Source of the DNA: Tachypleus tridentatus
Lineage: Eukaryota; Arthropoda; Merostomata; Xiphosura; Limulidae
NCBI RefSeq assembly: GCF_004210375.1
Contig: NC_134834.1
Coordinates: 37,414,264-37,478,263, forward strand
Direction of reading: 5' to 3'
DNA length: 64,000 bases
Numbering within the stretch: position 1 is the first letter of the stretch; every line of letters starts with the position of its first letter. Positions 1-11,906 of this stretch are shown piece after piece. Under the pieces are notes generated by a model. That model was not told the DNA's origin and made no database searches. It saw only the letters and a program-made list of their open reading frames with translations. The position numbers and the translations under genes were made by a program.

Positions 1-3000
1 TTCACAACTAAAGAGAACTATGGCGGACCCAATTCACCGCTAAAGTGAACTTTGGTAAAAGCGATTCACCGCTGAAGAGAACTTTGGCAGAAGCGTTTCA
101 CCGCAAAAGAGAACTTTGCAGAAGCGATTCACAACTAAAGAGAACTATGGCGGACGCAATTCACCGCTAAAGAGAACTTTGGCAGAAGCGATTCACCGCT
201 AAAGAGAACATTAACAGAATCGATTCACCGCTAAAGTGAACTTTGGTGGAAGCGATTCACCGCTGAAGAGAACTTTGGCAGAAGCGTTTCACCGCTAAAG
301 AGAACTTTGGCGGAAGCGATTCACCGCTAAAGAGAACTTAGACGGAAGCGATTCACCACTAAAAAGAACATTGGCAGAAGCTATTCACAACTAAAGAGAA
401 CTATGGCGGATACAATTCACCGCTGAAGAGAACTTTGGCAGAAGCGATTCACCGCTAAAGAGAACTTTGGCAGAAGCGATTCACCGCTAAAGAGAACTTT
501 GGCAGAAGCGATTCACTGCTAAAGAGAATTTTCGCAGAAGCGATTCACCGCTAAAACGAACTTTGGCAGAAGCTATTCACAGCTAAAGAGAACTATGGCG
601 GAAGTAATTCACTGCAAAAGAGAATTTTGGCAGAAGCGATTCACCACTAATGAGAACTTTAGCAGAGCGATTCACCGCTAAAGAGAACTTAGACAGAAGA
701 AATTCGCCGCTAAAGAGAACTTGGGCAGAAGCGATTCACCGCTAAAGAGAACTTTGGCAGAGCGATTGACCACTAAAGAAAACTTTGGCGGAAGCGATTC
801 ACTGCTAAAAAGAACATAGACGGAAGCGATTTACCACTAAGAAGAACATTGGCAGAAGCGATTCACCTCTGAAGAGAACTTTCGCAGAAGCGATTCACTG
901 CTAAAGAGAACTTTGGCGGAAGCGATTCACCACTAAAAAGAACATTGGCAGAAGCTATTCACAACTAAAGAGAATTATGGCGGATGAAATTCACCGCTAA
1001 AAAGAACTTTGACAGAAGCGATTCACCGCTAAAGAGAACTTTGGCAGAAGCGATTCACCACTAAAAAGAACATTGGCAGAAGCTATTCACAACTAAAGAG
1101 AACTATGGCGGATGCAATTCACCGCTGAAGAGAACTTTGGCAAAAGCGATTCACTGCTAAAGAGAACTTTGGAGGAAGTGATTCACCATTAAAAAGAACT
1201 TTGGCTGAAGCGATTCACCGCGAAAGAGAACTTTAACAGATGCGTTTCACCGCTGAAGAGAACATTGGCAGAAGCTATTCACAACTAATGAGAACTAAGG
1301 CGGATGCAATTCACTGCTAAAGAGAACTTTGGCAGAAGTGAGTCACCGCTAAAGAGAACTTTGGTAGAAGCTATTGACAGTTAAAGAGAACTATGGCGGA
1401 ACTAATTCACCACTAAAGATAATTTTGGCAGAAGCGATTCACCACTAAAGAAAACTTTGGCGGAAGCGATTCACTGCTAAAGAGAACTTAGACGGAAGCG
1501 ATTTACCACTAAAAAGAACATTGGCAGAAGCGATTCACCGCTAAAGAAAACATTGGCAGAAGCGTTTCACTGCTAAAGAGAATTATGGCGGGTGCAATTC
1601 ACCTCTGAAGAGAACTTTGGCAGAAGCGATTCACTGCTAAAGAGAACTTTGGCGGAAGCGATTCACCACTAAAAAGAACATTGGCAGAAGCTATTCACAA
1701 CTAAAGAGAACTATGGCGGACGCAATTTACCGCTAAAGTGAACTTTGGTGGAAGCGATTCACCGCTGAAGAGAACTTTGGCAGAAGCGTTTCACCGAGCA
1801 AAAGAGAACTTTGGCGGAAGCGAATCACAACTAAAGAGAACTATGGCGGACGCAATTCACCGCTAAAGAGAACTTTGGCAGAAGCGATTCACCGCTAAAG
1901 AGAACATTAACAGAATCGATTCACCGCTAAAGAGAACATTAACAGAATCGATTCACCGCTAAAGAGAACATTAACAGAATCGATTCACCGCTAAAGTGAT
2001 CTTTGGCGGAAGCGATTCACCGCTGAAGAGAACTTAGACGGATGCGATTCACCACTAAAAAGAACATTGGCAGAAGCTATTCACAACTAAAGAGAACTAT
2101 GGCGGATACAATTCACCGCTGAAGAGAACTTTGGCAGAAGCGATTCACTGCTAAAGAGAACTTTGGCTGAAGCGATTCACCACTAAAAAGAACATTGGCA
2201 GAAGCGATTCACCGCTAAAGAGAACATTGGCAGAAGCGTTTCACTGCTAAAGAGAACATTGGCAGAAGCTATTCACAACTAAAGAGAATTATGGCGGATG
2301 CAATTCACCGCTGAAAAGAACTTTGGTAAAAGCGATTCACTGCTAAACAGAACTTTGGCGGAAGCGATTCACCATTAAAAAGAACTTTGGCAGAAGCGAT
2401 TCACCGCTAAAGAGAACTTTAACAGATGCGATTCACCAGTAAAGAGAACTTTTTTTGGAAGCGTTTCACTGCTAAAGAGAACTTAGACGGAAGCGATTTA
2501 CCACTAAAAAGAACATTGGCAGAAACTATTCACAACTAATGAGAACTATGGCGGATGCAATTCACCGCTAAAGAGAACTTTGGCAGAAGTGAGTCACCGC
2601 TAAAGAGAACTTTGGTAGAAGCTATTGACAGTTAAAGAGAACTATGGCGGAACTAATTCACCACTAAAGACAATTTTGGCAGAAGCGATTCACCACTAAA
2701 GAGAAGTTTAGCGGAGTGATTCACCGCTACAGAGAACTTAGATGTAAACGACTGACCGCTAAAGAAATCTTTGGCAGAAGCGATTCACCGCTAAGGAAAA
2801 GTTTGGCGGAAGATATTTACCACTAAAGAGAACTTTGACAAAAGCAATTCACCGCTAAAGAGAAGTTTGGCGGAAGCGATTCACCGCTAAACAGAACTTA
2901 GACGGAAGCGATTCACCACTAAAAAGAACATTGGCAGAAGCTATTCACAACTAAAGAGAACTATGGCGGACCCAATTCACCGCTAAAGTGAACTTTGGTA

Positions 3001-6000
3001 AAAGCGATTCACCGCTGAAGAGAACTTTGGCAGAAGCGTTTCACCGCAAAAGAGAACTTTGGCGGAAGCGATTCACAACTAAAGAGAACTATGGCGGACG
3101 CAATTCACCGCTAAAGAGAACTTTGGCAGAAGCGATTCACCGCTAAAGAGAACATTAACAGAATCGATTCACCGCTAAAGTGAACTTTGGTGGAAGCGAT
3201 TCACCGCTGAAGAGAACTTTGGCAGAAGCGTTTCACCGCTAAAGAGAACTTTGGCGGAAGCGATTCACCGCTAAAGAGAACTTAGACGGAAGCGATTCAC
3301 CACTAAAAGGAACATTAACAGAATCGATTCACCGCTAAAGTGAACTTTGGCAAAAGCGATTCACTGCTAAAGAGAACTTTGGCGGAAGTGATTCACCATT
3401 AAAAAGAACTTTGGCTGAAGCGATTCACCGCGAAAGAGAACTTTAAGAGATGCGTTTCACCGCTGAAGAGAACATTGGCTGAAGCGTTTCACTGCTAAAG
3501 AGAATTATGGCGGATGCAGTTCACTTCTGAAGAGAACTTTGGCAGAAGCGATTCACTGCTAAAGAGAACTATGGCGGATGCAATTAACCGCTAAAGAGAA
3601 CTTTGGCAGAAGTGAGTCACCGCTAAAGAGAACTTTGGTAGAAGCTATTGACAGTTAAAGAGAACTATGGCGGAACTAATTCACCACTAAAGATAATTTT
3701 GGCAGAAGCGATTCACCACTAAAGAAAACTTTGGCGGAAGCGATTCACTGCTAAAGAGAACTTAGACGGAAGCGATTTACCACTAAAAAGAACATTGGCA
3801 GAAGCTATTCACAACTAAAGAGAACTTTGGCAGAAGCGATTCACCACTAAAAAGAACATTGGCAGAAGCTATTCACAACTAAAGAGAACTATGGCGGAAG
3901 CAATTTACCGCTAAAGTGAACTTTGGTGGAAGCGATTCACCGCTGAAGAGAACTTTGGCAGAAGCGTTTCACCGCAAAAGAGAACTTTGGCGGAAGCGAT
4001 TCACAACTAAAGAGAACTATGGCGGATGCAATTCACCGCTAAAGAGAACTTTGGCAGAAGCGATTCACCGCTAAAGAGAACATTAACAGAATCGATTCAC
4101 CGCTAAAGAGAACATTAACAGAATCGATTCACCGCTAAAGAGAACATTAACAGAATCGATTCACCGCTAAAGAGAACTTTGGTGGAAGCGATTCACCGCT
4201 AAAGAGAACTTAGACGGAAGCGATTCACCACTAAAAAGAACATTGGCAGAAGCTATTCACAACTAAAGAGAACTATGGCGGATACAATTCACCGCTGAAG
4301 AGAACTTTGGCAGAAGCGATTCACCGCTAAAGAGAACTTTGGCAGAAGCGATTCACCGCTAAAGAGAACTTTGGCAGAAACTATTCACAGCTAAAGAGAA
4401 CTATGGCGGAAGTAATTCACTGCAAAAGAGAATTTTGGCAGAAGCGATTCACCACTAATGAGAACTTCAGCGGAGCGATTCACCGCTAAAGAGAACTTTG
4501 GCAGAAGCGATTCACCGCTAAAGAGAACGATTTGGATTCACAACTAAAGAGAAAGATTCACCGCTAAAGAGAACTTTGGCAGAAGCGATTCACCGCTAAA
4601 GGCAGAATCGATTCACCGCTAAAGTGAACTTTGGTGGAAGCGATTCACCGCTGAAGAGAAGCACCGCTAAAGAGAACTTTGGCGGAAGCGATTCACCGCT
4701 AAAGAGAACTTTGGCAGAAGCGATTCACCATTCTAAAGAGAACTTGGCGGATACAATTCACCGCTAAAGAGAACTTTGGCAGAAGCGATTCACCTAAAGA
4801 GAACATTAACAGAATCTATTCACTAAAGAGAACTTTGGCAGAAGCGATTCACCGCTAAAGAGAAGGGAAGCGATTCACCACAGAAGCGATTCAGAACATT
4901 GGCAGAAGCGATTACTGCTAAAGAGAACTTTCACAACTAAAGAGAACTATTGGCTAAAGAAGCGATTCACCGCTAAAGAGAACTTTGGCAGAAGCGATTC
5001 ACCGCTAAAGAGAACTTTGGCAGAAGCTATTCACAACTAAAGAGAACTATGGCGGATGCAATTCACCGCTGAAGAGAACTTTGGCAAAAGCGATTCACTG
5101 CTAAAGAGAACTTTGGCGGAAGTGATTCACCACTAAAAGAACTTTGGCAGAAGCGATTCACCGCTAAAGAGAACTTTAACAGATGCGTTTCACCGCTAAA
5201 GAGAACATTGGCTGAAGCGTTTCACTGCTAAAGAGAACTTTGGCGGAAGCAGTTCACCACTAAAGAGAACATTGGCAGAAGCTATTCACAACTAAAGAGA
5301 ACTATGGCGGATGCAATTCACCGCTAAAGAGAACTTTGGCAGAAGTGAGTCACCGCTAAAGAGAACTTTGGTAGAAGCTATTGACAGTTAAAGAGAACTA
5401 TGGCGGAACTAATTCACCACTAAAGATAATTTTGGCAGAAGCGATTCACCACTAAAGAAAACTTTGGCGGAAGCGATTCACTGCTAAAGAGAACTTAGAC
5501 GGAGATTTACCACTAAAAAGAACATTGGCAGAAGCGATTCACCGCTAAAGAAAAATTGGCAGAAGCGTTTCACTGCTAAAGAGAATTATGGCGGGTGCCA
5601 CTGAAGAGAACTTTGGCAGAAGCGATTCACTGCTAAAGAGAACTTTGGCGGAAGCGATTCACCACTAAAAAGAACATTGGCAGAAGCTATTCACAACTAA
5701 AGAGAACTATGGCGGACGCAATTCACCGCTAAAGTGAACTTTGGTGGAAGCGATTCACCGCTAAAGAGAACTTTGGCGGAAGCGATTCACCGCTAGAACT
5801 TTGGCGGAAGCGATTCACAACTAAAGAGAAATGGCGGACGATTCACCGCTAAAGAGAACTTTGGCAGAAGCGATTCACCGCTAAAGAGAACATTAACAGA
5901 ATCGATTCACCGCTAAAGAGAACATTAACAGAATCGATTCACCGCTAAAGTGATCTTTGGTGGAAGCGATTCACCGCTGAAGAGAACTTAGACGGAAGCG

Positions 6001-9000
6001 ATTCACCACTAAAAAGAACATTGGCAGAAGCTATTCACAACTAAAGAGAACTATGGCGGATACAATTCACCGCTGAAGAGAACTTTGGCAGAAGCGATTC
6101 ACTGCTAAAGAGAACTTTGGCTGAAGCGATTCACCACTAAAAAGAACATTGGCAGAAGCGATTCACCGCTAAAGAGAACATTGGCAGAAGCGTTTCACTG
6201 CTAAAGAGAACATTGGCAGAAGCTATTCACAACTAAAGAGAACTATGGCGGATGCAATTCACCCCTGAAAAGAACTTTGGTAAAAGCGATTCACCGCTAA
6301 AGAGAACTTTAACAGATGCGATTCACCAGTAAAGAGAACTTTTTTTGGAAGCGTTTCACTGCTAAAGAGAACTTAGACGGAAGCGATTTACCACTAAAAA
6401 GAACATTGGCAGAAACTATTCACAACTAATGAGAACTATGGCGGATGCAATTCACCGCTAAAGAGAACTTTGGCAGAAGTGAGTCACCGCTAAAGAGAAC
6501 TTTGGCAGAAGTGAGTCACCGCTAAAGAGAACTTTGGTAGAAGCTATTGACAGTTAAAGAGAACTATGGCGGAACTAATTCACCACTAAAGACAATTTTG
6601 GCAGAAGCGATTCACCACTAAAGAGAAGTTTAGCGGAGTGATTCACCGCTACAGAGAACTTAGATGTAAACGACTGACCGCTAAAGAAACCTTTGGCAGA
6701 AGCGATTCACCGCTAAGGAAAAGTTTGGCGGAAGATATTTACCACTAAAGAGAACTTTGACAAAAGCAATTCACCGCTAAAGAGAAGTTTGGCGGAAGCG
6801 ATTCACCGCTAAAGAGAACTTAGACGGAAGCGATTCACCACTAAAAAGAACATTGGCAGAAGCTATTCACAACTAAAGAGAACTATGGCGGACCCAATTC
6901 ACCGCTAAAGTGTACTTTGGTGGAAGCGATTCACCGCTGAAGAGAACTTTGGCAGAAGCGTTTCACCGCAAAAGAGAACTTTGGCGGAAGCGATTCACAA
7001 CTAAAGAGAACTATGGCGGACGCAATTCACCGCTAAAGAGAACTTTGGCAGAAGCGATTCACCGCTAAAGAGAACATTAACAGAATCGATTCACCGCTGA
7101 AGTGAACTTTGGTGGAAGCGATTCACCGCTGAAGAGAACTTTGGCAAAAGCGTTTCACCGCTAAAGAGAACTTTGGCGGAAGCGATTCACCGCTAAAGAG
7201 AACTTTGGCAGAAGCGATTGACCACTAAAGAAAACTTTGGCGGAAGCGATTCATAACTAAAGAGAACTATGGCGGATACAATTCACCGCTGAAGAGAACT
7301 TTGGCAGAAGCGATTCACCGCTAAAGAGAACATTAACAGAATCTATTCACTAGTAAAGAGAACTTTGGCAGAAGCGATTCACCGCTAAAGAGAACTTTGG
7401 CGGAAGCGATTCACTGCTAAAGAGAATTTTCGCAGAAGCGATTCACCGCTAAAACGAACTTTGGCAGAAGCGATTCACTGCTAAAGAGAACTTTGGCGGA
7501 AGCGATTCACCACTAAAAAGAACATTGGCAGAAGCTATTCACAACTAAAGAGAATTATGGCGGATGCAATTCACCGCTAAAGAGAACTTTGGCAGAAGCG
7601 ATTCACCGCTAAAGAGAACTTTGGCAGAAGCGATTCACCGCTAAAGAGAACTATGGCAGAGGCTATTCACAACTAAAGAGCACTATGGCGGATGCAATTC
7701 ACCGCTGAAGAGAACTTTGGCAAATGCGATTCACTGCTAAAGAGAACTTTGGCGGAAGTGATTCACCACTAAAAAGAACTTTGGCAGAAGCGATTCACCG
7801 CGAAAGAGAACTTTAACAGATGCGATTCACCGCTAAAGAGAACATTGGCTGAAGCGTTTCACTGCTAAAGAGAACTTTGGCGGAAGCGATTCACCACTAA
7901 AAAGAACATTGGCAGAAGCTATTCACAACTAAAGAGAACTATGGCGGATGCAATTAACCGCTAAAGAGAACTTTGGCAGAAGTGAGTCACCGCTAAAGAG
8001 AACTTTGGTAGAAGCTATTGACAGTTAAAGAGAACTATGGCGGAACTAATTCACCACTAAAGATAATTTTGGCAGAAGCGATTCACCACTAAAGAAAACT
8101 TTGGCGGAAGCGATTCACTGCTACAAAGAACTTAGACGGAAGCGATTTACCACTAAAAAGAACATTGGCAGAAGCGATTCACCGCTAAAGAAAACATTGG
8201 CAGAAGCGTTTCACTGCTAAAGAGAATTATGGCGGGTGCAATTAACCTCTGAAGAGAACTTTGGCAGAAGCGATTCACTGCTAAAGAGAACTTTGGCGGA
8301 AGCGATTCACCACTAAAAAGAACATTGGCAGAAGCTATTCACAACTAATGAGAACTATGGCGGACGCAATTCACCGCTAAAGTGAACTTTGGTGGAAGCG
8401 ATTCACCGCTGAAGAGAACTTTGGCAGAAGCGTTTCACCGCAAAAGAGAACTTTGGCGGAAGCGATTCACAACTAAAGAGAACTATGGCGGACGCAATTC
8501 ACCGCTAAAGAGAACTTTGGCAGAAGCGATTCACCGCTAAAGAGAACATTAACAGAATCGATTCACCGCTAAAGAGAACATTAACAGAATCGATTCACTG
8601 CTAAAGAGAACATTAACAGAATCGATTCACCGCTAAAGTGATCTTTGGTGGAAGCGATTCACCGCTGAAGAGAACTTAGACGGAAGCGATTCACCACTAA
8701 AAAGAACATTGGCAGAAGCTATTCACAACTAAAGAGAACTATGGCGGATACAATTCACCGCTGACGAGAACTTTGGCAGAAGCGATTCACTGCTAAAGAG
8801 AACTTTGGCGAAAGCAATTCACCACTAAAAAGAACATTGGCAGAAGCTATTCACAACTAAAGAGAACTATAGCGGATGCAATTCACCGCTAAAGAGAACA
8901 TTGGCAGAAGCGATTCATCAGTAAAGAGAACTTTGGCGGCAGCGTTTTACTGCTAAAGAGAACTTAGACTTTGGCAGAAGCGTTTCACCGCTAAAGCGAA

Positions 9001-9794
9001 CTTTGGCGGAAGCGATTCACCGCTAAAGAGAACATTGGCAGAAGCGATTCACCAGTAAAGAGAACTTTGGCAGAAGCGATACACCGCTAAAGAGAACTTA
9101 GACGGAAGCGATTCACCACTAAAAAGAACATTGGCAGAAGCTATTTACAACTAAAGAGAACTATAGCGGATGCAATTCACCGCTAAAGAGAACTTTGGCA
9201 GAAGCGATTCTCTGCTAAAGAGAACGTTGGCGGAAGCGATTCACCACTAAAATGAACATTGGCAGAAGCTATTCACAACTAAAGAGAACTATGGCGGATG
9301 CAATTCACCGCTAAAGAGAACTTTGGCCGAAGCGATTCACCAGTAAAGAGAACTTTGGCGGCAGCGTTTCACTGGTAAAGAGAACTTAGACGGAAGCGAT
9401 TTACCACTAAAAAGAACATTGGCAGAAGCTATTCACAACTTAAGAGAACTATAGCGGATGCAATTCACCGCTAAAGAGAACTTTGGCAGAATCGATTCAC
9501 CGCTAAAGAGAACTTTGGCAAAAGCTATTCACAACTAAAAAGAACATTGGCAAAAGCTATTCACAACTAAAGAGAACTATGGCGGACGCAATTCCCCGCT
9601 AAAGTGAACTTTGGTGGAAGCGATTCACCGCTTAAGAGAACTTTGGCAGAAGCGTTTCACTGCTAAAGAGAACTTTGGCGGAAGTGATTCACCAGTAAAG
9701 AGAACTTTGGCGAAAGCGATTCACCGCTAAAGAGAACTTTGGCGGAAGCGATTCACGGCTAAAGAGAACATTCGCCGAAGCGATTCACCTCTAT
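1..9794. repeat. 32-bp satellite array, about 300 copies, left end outside window
   Basis: The unit reads GAAGCGATTCACCGCTAAAG followed by AGAACTTTGGCA (32 bp) and repeats head to tail. Recurrent unit variants are CACCGCTAAAG, CACCACTAAAA, CACAACTAAAG, CACTGCTAAAG and CACCAGTAAAG in the first half. In the second half they are AACTTTGGC, AACATTGGC, AACTATGGC, AACTTAGAC and AACATTAAC. Variants recur in the same order over kilobases, showing higher-order structure. The unit length is not a multiple of three and every unit carries TAA, so it has no long open frame on the plus strand. The array ends abruptly near 9,794 in non-repetitive DNA and continues beyond position 1. It is a satellite or long minisatellite; its chromosomal role is unknown. 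Confidence 0.97.
4520..4960. repeat. Disordered patch inside the 32-bp array
   Basis: The strict 32-bp spacing breaks down here. Units are truncated or joined out of phase, for example AGAGAACGATTTGGATTCAC, CGCTAAAGGCAGAATCG, GAAGAGAAGCACCGC and CACCACAGAAGCGATTCAG. The flanking array on both sides is nearly regular. Either a cluster of small deletions accumulated here, or this is an error-prone or chimeric join in the assembly. Confidence 0.8.
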
Positions 9795-11745
9795 TCATTT
9801 TTCACTTTTTTAAAATTCAGTGAGTCTTCTCAGTGAATTCTACCATTCACCAAGCGTTGCTCTGAAGCCTACGCGAATTCTTGTGTGTTTAAGCATGTGT
9901 GTACCGTTTCAGCAGGATGGGCATTGTTTACTTCTTTCTTTGCCGTATTTTCTCATAGTAAAGTACGTCCATAATGAAGTCTGGTTACGACGTTTGTAAA
10001 GTTTGTGCCACATTGATATAAACAGATGATATATGTTTTTGTGTTTAGAGTGTTTTGGTGTACCTTTGACGATTTTATCAATTCACTTAAGACAGTTCAT
10101 GTATGAACTTAACATTTATTGAAACACAATAGCTATGATTTCTGTTTCCTTTACCTTGACATTTTGATTATGTTAGTTATTTCCCAAACCTTATCTGCTA
10201 ACAACGTTGTAGGGAGTCTTCAAACTGGATGTTGTTGTTTACTTGATCTCGTCAGTTCTTTAAAACCATAATGTCTTGTACTACAGAACTAAAGTAGTGT
10301 GTGGCATTTACTTAGTTACTTGTTTTTAGATAGCATACAGTAGTTTGTGTAGTTGCCTCTTCTTGAAGCACTTCAATCACTTCTATCTTTTGTAGTTGTT
10401 TCTCCATATAGCGCTGTTGAAGTTAAGTGCTGGTTGAAGGCATGAAGTGCTGCCGGTCAGATAACACAGTTGGTTGAAGTTGCTTGTCTTCAGAGTGATG
10501 CTAGTTCTAAGTTCTAAATTGTTTATATGCTGTATCTTACTTATGATATGAAAATAAAAAATATTAAAAAATATTTTAGTTTCGTAATTAGAAAACAGGA
10601 GCTTACGGTGAAAATGTTCTTATCTTAGATTTGTTATTGTATTATGTAGTTCATGTCATGGTAGATTGATCAATGTATTTTTTTGTTTGGACGGCTACTA
10701 TTTGGCCCTGAGGGGGTTGTCACAAAGAAATATGGGCAGAATAGATCCGAAGAATAAAAACCAAGGAATGACGTCCAATAAATCATTAATTCGATTACTT
10801 GATTATAAGAGTAGAGATTGATCGTGGGATACAATAGCGTCTGTATATGCTCGTATTCGTTTCGGTGTACTTATGTTAGCTAGTCTCAAATAAGAAAGAA
10901 AAGTTATGCACATCAGACTGATTGGTCTGATCACGCTTTCTGTACTATATTTATGAGACAAACCGTGTTTCGATACCCATGATGTGCATAGGCCATTGTG
11001 TAGCTTTGTGCTTAAGTCCAAGCAAAAGAACAAATTTACCTTTAGAAAATGTAACGTAACCTCTCAGAAAGGACATGTTTGATTAATATGGAAATAATGT
11101 GAAGGTTCCAAAATAACTTTCAGACTAAACATGCTGAACTGGGGATACATCTGTTCTTGTTTAACTGCTAGCTATACCTGGTGAATGGAAGATGCACATC
11201 ATTTTGTTCATGTGTTAGAAATGAAATAACACTAAGATGTAGATAACATATAGAATGCATTTGTTTGTTTCAGCATACCTGTGTTTTCTTGTCAATTTTC
11301 TCAGTGGGGGACGAGTTGATAATAATATGACATGTACTAGTTTTGATAATTAACATAGTAATGTGTGTTAGCTTGATAATTAATATAACAAAATGTACTA
11401 GATTTGCTAGTTATGTCTCAGTTACAAATGTTTTTGTGCGTCTTTATTAATCACGTAATTGTGGGAGAAAATAAACATTTTCTATCTGTCTTTTTTATGT
11501 TATCTTTCAAGTTTAGGTTTATTGCACGAAATAAAATATATCATAAATATCATTACAACACAATAAGTTTCATAGTGTCACAACAGTAAACTTGAGGGCT
11601 TATAACGATAAAAGTCGTTGTTCGGTTTCTCAAGTGGGCACAACGCAGTTTGCTCATTGAACAACTCTAACCAGCAAAAAAAGTTAAGTAATCTAGATTT
11701 GTTTTCTCTACATCAAATATATATTAAAACCCTTTCTTGTTTCAG
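9795..11745. other. Low-copy DNA between satellite and cpx exon
   Basis: AT-rich, non-repetitive sequence with no convincing coding exon. It contains a fragment of a tRNA-like SINE at 10,961-11,020. A short loose repetition around TGATAATTAA lies at 11,318-11,405. It may carry upstream cpx untranslated exons or promoter, but I cannot identify a TATA box, initiator or transcription start with confidence. The small open frames here have no recognisable similarity. Confidence 0.6.
10961..11020 (+). mobile_element. Fragment of short tRNA-like SINE (SINE-2)
   Basis: Contains the SINE-2 landmarks CGTGTTTCGATACCCATG, GGCCATTGTGTAGC and TTTGTGCTTAA, in the same order as better copies at 28.7 and 37.6 kb. 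The tRNA-like 5' half is not recognisable, so this is a 5'-truncated or decayed copy. Confidence 0.65.
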
Positions 11746-11842
11746 TTTTCCAGTTTTAATCGTCAACGAAATTGAACTTGAACAGGACTTTTATAATTTC
11801 CAGTTGTTTGGAGGAAACGTTGACAGCACTTTGAAGATAAAA
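11746..11842 (+). other. cpx: Putative 5' UTR part of cpx exon, with upstream splice acceptor
   Basis: A strong acceptor (CCCTTTCTTGTTTCAG, about 11,730-11,745) precedes this stretch, suggesting that an upstream non-coding exon is spliced here. A weaker alternative acceptor is TTATAATTTCCAG ending at 11,803. The interval runs into the start codon in the context AAAATGG, with A at -3 and G at +4. The frame is open upstream of the ATG, but the upstream peptide is not complexin-like, so I treat it as untranslated. Confidence 0.6.
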
Positions 11843-11897
11843 ATGGCCGCCTTTGTAGCGAAACAGATGATGGGCAATAAGCTCAGTGCTGTAAAAG
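11843..11897 (+). CDS. cpx: Complexin, first coding exon (partial gene)
   Basis: Complexin is a small cytosolic presynaptic protein. It binds assembled SNARE bundles, clamps spontaneous fusion and promotes evoked vesicle fusion. The exon encodes 18 codons plus one base: MAAFVAKQMMGNKLSAVK, then G. As I recall the family, arthropod complexins begin MAAF-AKQM-GN-LSAVKG, so the match covers essentially the whole exon. The exon ends exactly at a consensus donor, AAAAG|GTAAGT, giving a phase-1 intron whose split codon begins with G, as expected for the conserved glycine. The start has a favourable context. The accessory and central helices (Glu/Lys/Arg-rich) must be on later exons, and I could not find them in this window. 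A retrocopy is unlikely because of the intact splice donor. A decayed duplicate exon cannot be excluded. Confidence 0.87.
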
Positions 11898-11906
11898 GTA
11901 AGTTAA
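11898..11906 (+). other. Splice donor of cpx coding exon 1
   Basis: GTAAGTTAA directly follows the conserved complexin reading frame, with exon end AAAAG. This is close to the metazoan donor consensus and opens the presumed long intron to the right. Confidence 0.85.

Noticed and set aside
1..9794. Regular 32-bp repeats resembling a CRISPR array
   Set aside because: Units are contiguous with no unique spacers, and the context is eukaryotic; this is a satellite.
11618..11842. In-frame N-terminal extension of complexin upstream of the ATG
   Set aside because: The frame is open by chance. It spans two acceptor-like sites, its peptide is unlike complexin, and the conserved protein starts at MAAF.
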